Notes: generated by a model not told the origin, from the letters alone. Numbered from the stretch's first letter, positions 12,121 to 24,861 are shown. The stretch: DNA of 64,000 nucleotides from Channa striata (GCA_033026295.1 CM065174.1:1477001-1541000); one strand, 5' to 3'. Numbers and translations are program-made.

Positions 12121-13205
12121 AATCTTGCTTTTGCTGGGATTTGAAGGAATTCTAGCACAGCCGCTGGTGAAGGAGTCTGTAATGGACAGGATGGAGGGCT
12201 TCGTGGTGGACATGAAGGAGTGAGGGAGGAGGCGCGTGCCTTTTGTCTGTCCCTTCATGTTAAAGTAATGCCTAGATATGGAAAACTGTTAAACGGGCGG
12301 AGGAATCGGGTTAGTTTAGTTCATAATCTTTCAGAGAGAAGTAAAGTAAATTATGATTTAGAGACTTTACCAGACTTTACCAGGCTTTTTGAAGAGTCAG
12401 GAGGCAGATTTATTGTTAAAGGACAGCAACGGACCCCAAATAAAGGAGGCGGTAACTACTGAACCATGCAGAATTTTCTGGAATGCATCGACCTACAGTG
12501 TCATGTTATAGTTTTAGAACAATGGGGAGATTCTTACAATTTCGTGTGTGCGGCTACTTCCTTGTGAGAGGGAGAGAGAAACTAGAGCTGGAGAGAGATA
12601 CCGTGCAGGAGAGCAGTAAGGAGTTCAAGTGGGTCGTGAGCAGCTTCTGACCAACTGTCAGACGATGGTCCAGTAAGAGGCTGAAGCTCACTGTGAAAAT
12701 TGTTGCACACTGGATAAAGAATTGGAACTAATTCACTGTCAGTGGAGCAAGACGCTGCTGGAGGGCTCATGTGAGGTTTTGCCTTCTGTCCCACAGAGAT
12801 GGCTCAGGGATGACCTGCAACCGGCCCCATTAATCAACCACCTTCCTTGGCAACTACCCAGGGGACTGACCAGCAAAACTTGCTGTATCAGCATGAGATT
12901 TATGTCCATGTTTTACGTTTTTTTTACCACTGTCACATAAATGTAGTTTAGTAAAGAGAAGACTACATTTACGTGAGAAGGCTTTAAAAACGGTGGTCAA
13001 ACTAATAAATGCATGTCGTAACGTTAGCATTCACTTTAAACACCCTGGAATATTAAAACTTTCCTTTGGTAAGCAGCCCTGTGACGGACCCTGGCCTGTC
13101 CAGCGAGACGTCACCTTTCAACCAGCTGGGGGCAGCTGCAGCACTCTGGATAAAGTTTTGTAATTGTGGAAATACTTTCTGGAGGACAGTAATTGTTTTT
13201 GTCGG
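11031..13205. repeat. Tandem duplication, copy 1 (2,175 bp)
   Basis: This 2,175-bp block is followed immediately by a second copy at 13206-15385. Both copies start tgggaatgaaagtctggg and end aattgtttttgtcgg. By eye the copies differ only at three substitutions (11810/13992, 11848/14030, 11916/14098), a 7-bp gap in copy 1 (near 11764) and a 2-bp gap in copy 2 (near 14775, a GA run); the arithmetic closes exactly (2175 + 7 - 2 = 2180). The left part (11031 to about 12120) is LINE sequence; the rest is non-LINE DNA. The bases next to the breakpoints share only 'tg', so there is no long flanking homology. Recent duplication or assembly artefact are the two possibilities. Confidence 0.97.
12121..13205. 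other. Non-LINE half of the duplicated unit
   Basis: This part of the duplicated unit (repeated at about 14303-15385) does not look like LINE coding sequence. An 80-codon plus frame (12220-12462) and a 72-codon plus frame (12722-12940) are identical in both copies but match nothing I recognise. Near 13075-13135 (and 15250-15310) 'ccctgtgacggaccctggcctgtcc' followed by 'cagctggg' resembles a short piece of the dispersed teleost repeat seen at 2703-2823. A GA-rich run (gagagggagagagaaac, near 12566) is the site of the 2-bp length difference. Confidence 0.5.
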
Positions 13206-14302
13206 TGGGAATGAAAGTCTGGGAGTTGATTGAAAGATGCTCGTTCCAAGGTCTTGGCCAGAAATGGAAGAAAAGAGACTGGACTTTGCCACAAGGGAGA
13301 GATCAAGAGAAGGCTTCTTCAACAGGCATCTGGGCCTGCTTGAACAAGGTAGGAAAGGTGCCTGTTGTGGGAAAATGTTGTGTTGATGATCTGTGTAATG
13401 GTGCAACAGCTTGAAAAAGAGTGAAGGGGATCGGATCCGAGTGGTCGGGCGAATCGAGGGGAGTGTGGATACGTCGTCCTCTGACAGATTTGAAAATGAG
13501 AAAAGCTCGGCAGTTAGAACGATGCCATCATCTGGAGGAGTGAACTGGGAGCTGATGGCTGCCACCTTGTTAGTAATGAAGGAGGCAAAGTCTGCGGCTG
13601 TGAGACAGGTGGGTTGAGGTTGGTAGAACAGTGATTTGAAAGTGGAGAACAGTTTTCTGGTGTCCGTGGTGTTGCTGAGCTTGTCCTGGCAGCATTCAGT
13701 CTTCGCCCGAGTGACACTGTGAGAGAAAATTGTGAGCAGATCCTGTTAATGAGCAAGAGCAGATTGAGTCTGGGATTTGTGCCACTTCCTCTCAGCAAGG
13801 TGCGTTGTTCACGGATCTGTTTGGTGAGCCACGAGTTGGAAGCTGAAGGACGAGCAGGTCTAGAGGTTGTCGGGCAGAGACCAGGCAGAGTCCAGGCAGG
13901 ATGAAAGCGTATTGCTGAGCCTGTCCGTGGCTGCGTCTGTGTCGAAGGTGGACAGACCCTGCGGCGAGGGCAGCGTTGCAGAAACCAGTGAGGAGAAGCG
14001 CTTCGCGTTGAGAAATATGAGGTTACGGCAGAATATAACCCGTGCGGTAGGAGAATGTGACGGTCTAGAGATGAAGACTGTGAGCTGAATACATAGAAAG
14101 AAACATGTCTCCCAGTGTAAACGGTGTGTCTGGTCTTTGGACAGCAACACAGATCTATGGTTAGTAGTTACGGGTAGTTTGTTCAGTGGACCAGATGAAG
14201 GCATAGAGGTAATTTTAGTGATGGTTAGATGAGGCGTCATGAAGCATTTCTCACACACATCTCCAAACTGTATTAAGACTGTGTCACTGAATAGTGACAT
14301 TC
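13206..14302 (-). mobile_element. LINE fragment in duplication copy 2, truncated in RT
   Basis: Duplicated 5' part of the LINE of 10380-12120, minus strand. It retains the pre-RT region, the 'FSNLSEDDVSTL' block and the start of RT ('SFLPFLAKTLERASFNQL' then 'PDFHSH'), then ends abruptly at the duplication junction (13205/13206), after which the reading continues into unrelated sequence. The 3' RT half present in the left copy is absent, which shows that the LINE insertion came before the duplication. The pre-RT frame is better preserved here than in copy 1 because the 7-bp deletion is absent. Confidence 0.85.
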
Positions 14303-15385
14303 AATCTTGCTTTTGCTGGGATTTGAAGGAATTCTAGCACAGCCGCTGGTGAAGGAGTCTGTAATGGACAGGATGGAGGGCTTCGTGGTGGACATGAAGG
14401 AGTGAGGGAGGAGGCGCGTGCCTTTTGTCTGTCCCTTCATGTTAAAGTAATGCCTAGATATGGAAAACTGTTAAACGGGCGGAGGAATCGGGTTAGTTTA
14501 GTTCATAATCTTTCAGAGAGAAGTAAAGTAAATTATGATTTAGAGACTTTACCAGACTTTACCAGGCTTTTTGAAGAGTCAGGAGGCAGATTTATTGTTA
14601 AAGGACAGCAACGGACCCCAAATAAAGGAGGCGGTAACTACTGAACCATGCAGAATTTTCTGGAATGCATCGACCTACAGTGTCATGTTATAGTTTTAGA
14701 ACAATGGGGAGATTCTTACAATTTCGTGTGTGCGGCTACTTCCTTGTGAGAGGGAGAGAGAAACTAGAGCTGGAGAGATACCGTGCAGGAGAGCAGTAAG
14801 GAGTTCAAGTGGGTCGTGAGCAGCTTCTGACCAACTGTCAGACGATGGTCCAGTAAGAGGCTGAAGCTCACTGTGAAAATTGTTGCACACTGGATAAAGA
14901 ATTGGAACTAATTCACTGTCAGTGGAGCAAGACGCTGCTGGAGGGCTCATGTGAGGTTTTGCCTTCTGTCCCACAGAGATGGCTCAGGGATGACCTGCAA
15001 CCGGCCCCATTAATCAACCACCTTCCTTGGCAACTACCCAGGGGACTGACCAGCAAAACTTGCTGTATCAGCATGAGATTTATGTCCATGTTTTACGTTT
15101 TTTTTACCACTGTCACATAAATGTAGTTTAGTAAAGAGAAGACTACATTTACGTGAGAAGGCTTTAAAAACGGTGGTCAAACTAATAAATGCATGTCGTA
15201 ACGTTAGCATTCACTTTAAACACCCTGGAATATTAAAACTTTCCTTTGGTAAGCAGCCCTGTGACGGACCCTGGCCTGTCCAGCGAGACGTCACCTTTCA
15301 ACCAGCTGGGGGCAGCTGCAGCACTCTGGATAAAGTTTTGTAATTGTGGAAATACTTTCTGGAGGACAGTAATTGTTTTTGTCGG
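13206..15385. repeat. Tandem duplication, copy 2 (2,180 bp)
   Basis: Direct repeat of 11031-13205 in the same orientation with no spacer. It carries a 7-bp stretch missing from copy 1 that keeps the LINE frame open (FDTDAATDRLSNTLSSCLDS on the minus strand), so copy 2 has the ancestral state there and copy 1 has the deletion. Beyond 15385 the sequence is unique, beginning tgtgtgtccactgcagg. Confidence 0.97.
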
Positions 15386-18119
15386 TGTGTGTCCACTGCA
15401 GGGTTCAAACCTGTGGGACTGAAGAGTCTTCTGGTCGTGTAGATGTACAGTTTGACCACTTGTTTGTGTGTCCAGTTAAAGCTTTGTATTTCCTATGCAC
15501 ACGTGTGGATGGGGACTGAACTACAACCTCTGAACCACAGCAACCCACAAACTCTGATAAACCAGATTCCGGCCTGAATGTGGCTAACCTGCCAACAGCA
15601 CTTGCTCTGCTCAAACGTCTGGTACAGCTGGTCATGTTGTGTCCAACCATCCATCCATTCTACAAACCTCACACCCTGGTTTCTCTGACGCTGGTCTCCG
15701 TCAGAGCTGAGTATCTACAGAGTAACTATCTGTCATCTCTTCCTCCACGTTGTAATTTCTTCTCCTTTGTCTGTCTCCTTCTCCTGTTCCTCTGTTCCTT
15801 TGATCCTCTTTCACTTTCACGCCTTTGTCCTCCTTCATTTGTCTTTCCTCTCTCCTGCTTCTGCATCATGTCTTTTTCCTCCTTTGTCACCTTTTGTAAA
15901 GTTTAGTCACTTTCTCTTTTCCATTCCTTCTCTCTGTTCTGTCTCCTTCAGCATCCTTCTTTGTCGCTCTGTCTCATTATTCTTAGCATCTACCTCTTTT
16001 CACACACCTCTTCTTGTTGTTGAGAAGTTTTCTTGTACTTTTTTCTTGCCTGCTCCAGACGCTCTTGTTTTTCTCTTTCCTTTCCTTCTTTCCAGTCATC
16101 ATCAGTCTGCTGTGGCTTGTCCCTCATCGTCTAAAACCCTCAAGTACTAGGTCATAGGAGTTGGCGGTGACCTGGTTCTCCTTACTAATGTTTTCGTACA
16201 GATCCACGTCTGTCTGGGGTTTGGCCTTGCCTGCCTCTTGCCCACAGAGATTTTTCTTGATTCTCTGAAATGTTTGTATTACGAAATATGAAAAAATCCC
16301 CAGTTAATTTAAAGTTTGCATTATCAGTTGTAAAGCTTAAACTCAGCACATATACGACCAGCACAGTGACTCCATCACATTCACTAGGATTAACCTGCTT
16401 ATATGCTGTTGTTTACTGGGCACAGCAGCATCAAGCTGCATTTATTGTTGCTGCTTTGTGGGAGAGATGTTGACAGCTTACAGGCAACGTTGCTTGGAGT
16501 TGAATATAAAGATGATTTCAATATAATCTAAAAAAAATGATGGTTGAAGACATCAGTCCAGCTCTGCAGAACAATGGGGGTGTTTATTCCAAGTTAGTTA
16601 GCTTTTTTCATACCAAGACAATTTCCTCTGCATAAAGACTTTTTTTCATTTGAAGCTCTTTACTGAGACGCAAATGGCTGTTAGACAAGAGCTGTTGTAA
16701 TGGCTGAAATAGAGTGGAAATGTTATTTTTTGGTTTGGTTACGAGGTGTATATACTATTGTACTTTTGTGCCATGTTCCCCTGAGTGATCTCCATTGTTA
16801 TTCTACCAAAACGAAATGCATTAAAGTGAGAAAGGACAGTAAACATTGAATGGTGCGTGGGAGAGGGAAAGCACAATTGACATGGAAGACGACAGAGGCT
16901 CGAAGGACAAGGAGAAACAAAGACAGAGTGGAGGGAAATTCAGCCTGACCAAAAAAAAAAATGATAGTAAAGCCCAAAGAGAAATGGAGGGCTGAAGTGA
17001 CAACAAAGAGAGAGAAGAGCCCACTTTGATATTCAGCCTATAAACTGAGGAGGGGCTTCAGTCTGTCAGCTCAGGGACACGGAGGCACTCGAACAAGTCA
17101 GCCACTTCGTCAGTCATTGAAAACACCGTCGACCAGCCAGGAAATCGCCCATCAAACACTCACTCACCCACTCTCACCTCACACTCACCAAATAGAGTCA
17201 TCAGATTGGTGGAGATCGTCAGTCAGCCTGACGAGAACTTAAAAATGTATAAATCAATTAAATAAAAAAGGCTGAAGGATACAGTAACTAACAGCACTTT
17301 AGTCAGAAATGATATAGTATCTGCTGGAATATAGCTGAGTCCTTGTCCCTTTTTTTGAAGCTGGAGGACAGAGGAGGACCGGTGCGAGGACACATAATCT
17401 GATCATTGGAAAGCAGCCTTAGTGTTTTGGCTCACTATAGCTTCTTCAAGGTGTTCACAAAACAATGACAAGATGCTATTCATCCAACCTCAGGAGGTTA
17501 TTGTATGAGAAGAAATCTAGTTTTTGTCCAACCAAGGCAGCCAATCAGAATAGTAGTTTGGAGGAGGAAGAACGTTTTGTTTTTCCATGCACGTTGCAAA
17601 CTATTTGAAGTGTGCGCAAATGAATCCTAAATAGTTCCAATCATGGATCGATTTCTGAACCGGGCCCCTGACCACGGGCTAGGGCCACATAGGTCAGGGA
17701 ACGCATGGAGCAGTCAGTCTGAAGTTCAGTCAAAGGGTGGCGTCCAATGAGCAAACAGCAACAGCGCACTGTGGTCACGCCAGCGTCGCATCCAAGTTTC
17801 AAGTTTTATTAAAAGAATTTCTGTTAGAATGCTTTTAATTACGTGCTTTGGCCCAATGAAAATGACAAAAATCTTCTTCCTGTCCTGTGTAGTTTGCGGA
17901 TGTTCCACTGGCCGTTCGTTCTGCCATTAATATAAAGGGTCAGCATTAGCAGCACTTAGCATCATTAGTGTGTCACACACCGCTATGCTAAGCTAAAACA
18001 CATAAGGACGCTGTCGTAGCCTGTCAGTAATTACGTACGTGACTCAGCCAGTCACCGCTCACTCACTGACTCTCACTGCGAAATGGCACCGAATGAATTG
18101 TTTTGTGTTTCTTTTATTT
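15386..18119. other. Noncoding DNA downstream of the duplication
   Basis: No gene is supported. A pyrimidine-rich tract (listed separately) fills the early part. Short purine-rich runs lie near 16840-17010. Around 17030-17100 a TATA-like word (cctataaactg) precedes G-rich sequence, but nothing downstream looks like a coding exon, so I do not call a promoter. Frames of 60-70 codons in this interval have no recognised domain. Confidence 0.5.
15735..16135 (+). repeat. Pyrimidine-rich low-complexity tract
   Basis: About 400 bases dominated by C and T on the plus strand, with recurrent ctcctt, tttcct and ctctgt words but no fixed repeat period. It accounts for the serine/leucine/phenylalanine-rich forward frames of 108 and 127 codons, which are compositional and not genes. 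Confidence 0.8.
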
Positions 18120-18211
18120 TCAGTTTAGGTTGCGTTATTTTTGTGCACAGCGTAGATGTCATGTGTGCGGAGACCGTGTCAGTGCGCACACGCAGCTTAG
18201 CGGGAACAGTG
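18120..18211. mobile_element. Possible hAT DNA-transposon terminus
   Basis: The plus strand ends cgcacacgcagcttagcgggaacagtg at 18185-18211; reversed, this reads cactgttcccgctaagctgcg, close to the CAGTGTTCCCTCTAAGCTGCG terminal inverted repeat I remember for vertebrate hAT elements. The preceding bases (tgtgcacagcgtagatgtcatgtgtgcggagacc) fit subterminal sequence of such elements. I could not find the opposite terminus or an 8-bp target duplication, so this is probably one end of a decayed non-autonomous copy. Confidence 0.45.
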
Positions 18212-20039
18212 GTGGGGTCCCTTGTCCTCTCTATGTTTTCATCATAAACTGACTATCCTTTCTTTAAGCCCCCAATTATTCATTCATATTCAAAATTTGT
18301 TGTGAGTTGTTTCATATTGTTTGTGGGCTTCATAACTCACCATCATATGACACTGTGTGTGTGGCTTCTTCTCTAGGCAAACTCCAGATGACCAAAATAT
18401 ATATCTAAATTCCTCTGAATTTTGTTTTCATTTTTTACAATAAGAATCTGATGCGTTTTAGTTTTAGACAGGCATGCGTTAAGAAAAGTTAGCATTCATT
18501 TATTTTGATTATAACATGTATTTGTCCACAGGTATCATACTTGCGCTCATAAACGTGTGAACCCTGAGCCTCCGAGCTCAGCAATGAAATTAAAAACCTA
18601 GTCTACACTGGGACTCAGATCTACTAAGAATCAAACAGCATAGATTTCCTTTGAATCTGATACCTGTGGATATTTGAAAATGTTTTTCTCTCAGAAACAT
18701 CCTCAGAATTTAATGGACACCATTAGCCTTCAATCCGTGTACAAGGCTCCAGGCGTGGAGGAGGTGGTGGAGGTCTGTGCCCAGCCGGGAGATTTTCTGG
18801 AGGGGCTTACCACCCCCCCCCCAGCCCGGCGGTGGAGCTGGAGGAAGTGAGGGAGAGGGGGAGCGTGAGAGAAAGATGAGGGACCCACTGGGGAGAAAGA
18901 CTCAGCTCTGACCATCTGCCAGCCTCGGGCCTGTGCCAGCACACACCGCCGAGCAGGCACGCATCCTTTCGTGTTTACAGTCACACACACTCTGAGATGA
19001 TGCATCTCAGGTGTGTGTTCAATCAGCGGCATTTCCAGCACTTTCTATTCTGTGTGTGTGTGTGTGCTGGGTCTGGCCCTTCTGTCGGCTCCCCAGTAAA
19101 TTTGATTCTCTCTCAGGATAAAGTCATCCTCCGCCCATTCACTTCTTCGTGTATCCATCTTCCTCCCCGCGCTCCCTGTTTCCTAAACCCCTCCTCTTCT
19201 TCGATGCATCGTTTTCTCTACAGATTCACCCTCTGGTCCACCCAGACATCCAACTCTTTACCACTTTATTAACTTGTGAAAAAGTCACTTGAATTGCCGT
19301 CAGCCCAACCAGCGCCCTGTGAGTCATTCCCCTCTAATGAATGTAGTGCTTCACAGAACGACGTGAACTCGTTGAACCCATGTTGCACTGTGTTTTGAAG
19401 GGTTCCTGGTGACCATTAGATGTATAAGATGGTAAAAGTACATGTAATCACAGGGTTGAGATGTTTTTTATTTTTTCTTATGAGAATGCTAACCGGGGAG
19501 CTCTGGCAGGGTGCGTGGGTCAGGGTGACCTGGAACACGGATTCGGTCATACATCATTATAAGGTCAGGTTGGTTTTTTCTGAAAATGAATGTCATTAGA
19601 GGCTCGGCATGTAACCTTTAGGTTTTCTGATGATTCCCACTCGTCCTTTTATGCCAACAACTCCTCTTCATTTCAGTCCAGCTCTTCTCACAAATATACG
19701 TAATCCATCCGGTGAAATATGTTCCCTACAAAACCCTAATTGCGCTTGTATTTTAGTTGAATAGGAATATGATTTCCAGGAGACGCGGTTGAATCCGCCG
19801 CTTGATTGACATATAAATTAGCGCCTTTTTGTTTGCTTTCGTCCTTTTGGCAGGCGGACATGTAATTGGTGGAACTAAAAGACAAAGGCAGGACTGGATC
19901 TGTGTCTGTGCTGCTGCCGTGTGTGTTCCTGTGTTCATCTTAATCAGACTAAGAGATGATGATTATTAATAGCATCAGAGTCATCTCACACAGACGAGAA
20001 CTTTGTTTTTTAGGTAAAATCATGTAGACAGGTCTACCT
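18212..20039. other. Noncoding DNA, no recognised gene
   Basis: No gene is supported. It holds a C10 homopolymer near 18812-18821 beside a purine-rich stretch (18838-18900) and a short TG run (19051-19066). The opposed frames around 18730-19272 reflect this composition. Confidence 0.5.
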
Positions 20040-20625
20040 TCATCCACCAATCATAATCATCTACCCTGCTATCGTTCCATCGCTCCACCCATCATACATC
20101 CATCAGACCCACACGATATTCTGTCCTTCATCTATTCACTCATTCATTGTTTCACATATTAAAACATCCATCCCTACAGCTGACAAGTTGTCCACCCATT
20201 CGTTTCTCCATCAATTCATAGATGATGACATTAATCTGCCAGTTTATAAAAACATTCATCTCTCCACCATTTGTCCATCTTCCGCCTCAAATCTTTGTCA
20301 ATCACTTCATGTGTCTGTCCGTGTAATAATCTTTGTCTCCATCCATTTATACCTCCATCTTTTGTCCATCTATCCTCTACTCCACTTGTCCACCCCTCCA
20401 CCCATTATTTCCTCACAGATCCATCATCATCCATTATGAGATTTTATCAGTCCATCCGCACACCCTTCCATGATTCAGTTCACTAGTTTACCATGTATCT
20501 ATATGCAAATCCACACTGTCTGTCCCCTCATCATCTGTTTGTTAATGCATCAGTCCACCCGGGCATCCTCACCTATTCATCAATCATCCATCCAGTCATG
20601 TTCCTAATCAAAGTCTCACTCCTGT
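20040..20625 (+). repeat. Degenerate CCAT/ATCC-rich simple-repeat tract
   Basis: About 580 bases in which catcca, tccatc, tcattcat and ccaccc words recur at short irregular spacing, as in an old tetranucleotide array that has decayed. Uninterrupted units are rare. The forward frames of 71-83 codons here are rich in S, H, P and I because of this composition and are not genes. Confidence 0.75.
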
Positions 20626-23600
20626 AGACTCATTCCTCTCTGACACTCCTGTCTTTCGTCCTTGTCCAAAGCACTTGCCTTCATTTTCCTCCTCTCATTC
20701 GGATGTAATCAGATTTTATTTATATTCCCCAATTCCCACATTATACATTTACCTCACTGGGCTTTACAATATGTACAACAGTAACATCCTCCTTCCCTCC
20801 ATCCTTCCGCCCTCTGCTCTAACCCGTCTCCCTCTCCTCCATCCTGCATTTGACAGATGCGACTTTTTTCCACTTCTATTTGTACATTCACCTTATTGTT
20901 TTATTCATAACTTAGGGCTGTTTGTCAGCCGCACAACAGACTGTTTATCCTACTGTGACACACACTCGAGTAAAAAAGGAAGCAAAACAAACTATTTCCT
21001 GAGTCTCGAACTTGGGCTTTGTTTCCCTCCGTGTAAAGTGTGAACTTTTTGAAGCACGAGTTTGCCCTCAACAAAAGCCCTTGTTGTTTAAACCTGAACC
21101 GATTTACATGCAGCAGATAAGTAATCTGATTACTCCTCCACCTCAGTCTAATTACGGACGGATGGCTCACAACTTTTAACTGTACAGTGACAGAAAATGC
21201 GGCTTTACATAAATGTGGAAAGCGGCAATGCACTTTCCCCGGTCTGAAAAACAACGTTTCGTCCTACAAGAAATCCGCTTTTCTGAGAAAGCTGGCTCTG
21301 ACCTGGTCACTGAAGTGCACTGACTGACACCACCTAGTGGTTTTAATTTGAAAATATAACTAATAAAAATAACTGGGTTCTCTAGCCACTATTATAGAGG
21401 CTGAAGAAGCTGCTTGGAGAAGTATTGACACATTTCTCCCTGAGAGGTAACGAGCCTTGTTGACATGTTTCAATCTGTGGATAACCAGATCTGAATGACT
21501 CTACCAATACTTTTACTTTTGCACTGTAAGATGGACGTCATTAGTAGCTTTAGTTGAAGTGGTGCTAGATATTGTCATAGTCATTTTTAGTCAATTTTAC
21601 TTTTACTTGAGTAGTGAGTTTGAGTACCTCTACCACCTTTTTTGCAACATTCGGCAAACCAGTATTTACTGAAGAAGTAGAAGTAAACAGGAAGTGTAAA
21701 GTAGAGTTGCCCAGGTTTAAATAAATCACCACGCTGAGAAAAAAAATGTAATTAGGACATTTTCTAACCTGCATTAGTGATGTTTAAATGGTTTGGGTTA
21801 TATATACATTAGGTAGTTTGTCTGAACAGACTCACTTGTTTGTCTCTTCAGTTTCTTTATGTCTTTGTGTGTCTAAGCAGACATGTTGTCATTTGTGAGG
21901 TGAATAATATAAGGTTGGTTGTCATTCATTTAGCCCATCCACAAAATGATTGTTACTTCGACGTCTCCTGGCTGCCAGTCGGGACCATGTGCCTGTATGT
22001 TTCAAAGAATTTAGTTCATGAAAGTGCAACCGGTGTAATTTGTCCAGTTAAAAGCTCCGACCAGAAAGAGGTTCAATCAGGTGTAACAGTAAAAGTAACC
22101 TTTAGCCTCTGCACTGCTCCCTGTCCTCCATCATCTCTTCATTCCCTGCTCCGTCCTCCGGAGGATTACTGCTGAGTGTTGAAGGACATGGATGGACAGA
22201 TCAGAAGAAAAGAAGCTGAGTGGAGTGGCGAGGAGAGAATGTCTCAATAGGTCAGGAAATGAGTGAAATCAGAACTTTGGCTGGTATCTTTCTCTGAGGT
22301 TCAAACTGAAACATTAGTCCAGCTGAAAATGAACTTAAAAGAAACCGTTTTCTGCTCAGAATGAGTCACTCTGCATCATGTCAGGGTGTTCCCCAGAGCT
22401 CCAATAAAGTACAAGAACACAAAACTTTTCGGACATAAAACTCTGAGCAGATGAGATTTCATGCTTTAGTCTCTTAGACCCAAATGTCAGGCCACCACTT
22501 TGCAGCAACATTCAGAATTGATGTAGGACGAGCTCTGTGACAAGAGTAATATTGGCTCTTTTCAGGAACAGATCACAAATTGCTTCACAAAGCAGCTGAG
22601 AAAATGATGTTGACTTGCTAAATAAGCCGTCACTACGCCATCAACATACCATGAATCTCCATCTGTCGAGCAGTAAACCCAACGCATTTGCTATAAGTCA
22701 GGACTGTTAAATAGCAGCTGTCAAAATAAATATTTTCACAAATTCTGGGGAAGAAAATCCGGAATCTGAAGCCGGAATGAAACTGCAGTTACTTTTTCAT
22801 CAGAAACTTTTCCATAGAACATATTGCATAGATTAGATAGATCTGAATTACTGATGGAGGCAGAGGAGTTTCATGACTTTGGGTTTGGTGTTTTTTTGGG
22901 TGCAGTGATAAAAAGGAATAAAAAATAGAATTCAAAGAAAAGCAGATTCACTAGCTTGATTCAGACACACAGAGCTGCTCTGTGGAGACTGTCTGTCTTT
23001 AATGTGGAACTTCTGGATCCCCCAGCTGGTCTGAAGATGACACACACACACACACACTGCTGCAGGCTTTGTATTATTAAGGGTGGAGGCTGATCTGTGG
23101 TCATGTCAACTCTCCCACACACATCATCCTACCCTCTCGTGAACACCACACCGTAAGTACAGTTCTAAACTCCTCCCAAAGCCATTTAGCTGAATGCAGC
23201 AGGTCGTCAGCAGAGCAGGATCCAGACAGATGAGGGCCGGACCGTCAACAAAGCCCGACTGACTCTCTCCCGTCCACTTATCTCTCTTCTCATCTTAATA
23301 AGACCAGAGCTGCAGCAGCGTCCTTCCCATGAGGCCGTGCTGTCCAGCCTGAGCCACAGTCTCATTAACCGGACATATTGGCCTCTGCAGTACAAAGGGC
23401 TTCCTCTGGAGCTGACACGCGCTCATTTAAAGCTGAAAGCTCCACATCCTCGCTGTGTGCCATCATCGATATCGGGAGGCAGCAGGCTGGAGAAGGAGCA
23501 GAGGAGAGGCCACACAGAGCTGCCGCTGACGGATGAGCCAGTGAAGACACTTGGATTTCATGACGAAACAGATGTGAATCTCTCATGGTCGTTTACATGT

Positions 23601-24812
23601 TTGTCTTTTTAATCCAATCAGATGCAGCTTAGTGTAGTGTGTAATTCAGAGACCTCATTATAGCTAATTAAACTTCTATAACACTGTAAATATCCTTATA
23701 ATGCCGCACAAGATATTTGGACATTATTGCAAACAGTGTATATGTATTTTGATGCATCTTAGCTGAAGTAAATCATTGCTAATGATGGATTTCAAGCCTG
23801 CTTCTTGTCGTTTTTACCTCTGGATGTCGCCATACTAACACACGTCTCGGTGATGGTAAACCCACTGGTGGGTAGGGGGTCGTCTGCCGAACCGAGAGCG
23901 ACGGCCACGATATTAGCGGATCACCGGATGTCAGATAACAGTCCAACACCTGCAAAAACTGCATCTGTCTTTGTTGTTGCTCTACACTGGACATCAGCAA
24001 ATTTTGGTTTTCTGTATATTGGCAAATTACAAATAAAGTTCAGCGCTTTTGTTACGTACACAACATTTTTAAGAGAAGTAGTAGTAGATATTTATCGTAA
24101 TCCACAAAATAATTGCTCTTTTGGAAACAAATACGTCGTCTGTGGGCCGTGAAGGACACAATAATCTTTGCACATCATTTTATAAAGGGATTATTTAGCT
24201 CTACGCTCCTACTTTAAACCTGCATCTTGTCCGGAATCACACATTGAATATTACGTATTTTCAGGATGTTTAAGAGGAACATGAATGTTCCTGTGTCTGT
24301 ACTAAAGCAGATAACAATGCTGTTTAAATCCCAGTTTTGAACCAATGTTCCTTAAATATCTTCTTTTTCAGACGGTTGCAGATTAGTCATCGCAGCTGGA
24401 CTCGGCTCCTGTGGATGCAGAAATACTGAAGACCTACGAATCAGGTTTGTTCCACTGAAATACTTTTCTCTAGTGTGTTGCTTTTTGTTTACATGGACAC
24501 CTGTCATTAACGTGCTGATGGATCATCAACAGAATAGAATTTGATCCGGTGTTAAATGGATGCAACCCGTCCCTTTCGATGACTCAGACGTCTGATCATA
24601 AAGTTTGGATGAATGTCACAGATGTGATGGAGAAGAGCGATTCTCACTGTTGGCTCAGCTTTTTCTGCTGATATTCAAACCCTTCCCATCTCCCTCACCC
24701 CATCCCCACTTTTCATTCTCAGTGGTAATTTCAGATCCACCAGTCAGACACCTGCGACTCCATTTGATAAATATTGAATCTGCCAGAGTAAGAAATGGAT
24801 CTTTAACAAAGC

Positions 24813-24814
<2 letters not shown>
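20626..24814. other. Long noncoding stretch
   Basis: No gene was identified in about 4.2 kb. Frames of 100-122 codons occur on both strands (for example 20675-21043 plus, 21840-22175 plus and 23805-24152 plus) but show no domain I recognise. A short (AC)9 run lies at 23040-23058. Moderately GC-rich sequence with open frames on both strands around 23200-23610 was inspected for exons; no convincing splice-bounded coding segment was found. Confidence 0.5.

Positions 24815-24858
<44 letters not shown>
24815..24858 (+). repeat. (AC)22 microsatellite
   Basis: Uninterrupted AC dinucleotide run of 44 bases; its reading frames encode the TH/CV repeats seen in spurious peptides on both strands. Confidence 0.95.

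Positions 24859-24861
<3 letters not shown>

Noticed and set aside
11031..15385. The two 2.18-kb direct repeats as an LTR pair
   Set aside because: They abut with no internal element, contain LINE coding sequence, and do not begin TG and end CA as retroviral LTRs do.
17030..17100. Core promoter (cctataaactg) with a transcription start
   Set aside because: A TATA-like word alone is too common; no coding exon, CpG island or other promoter feature follows.
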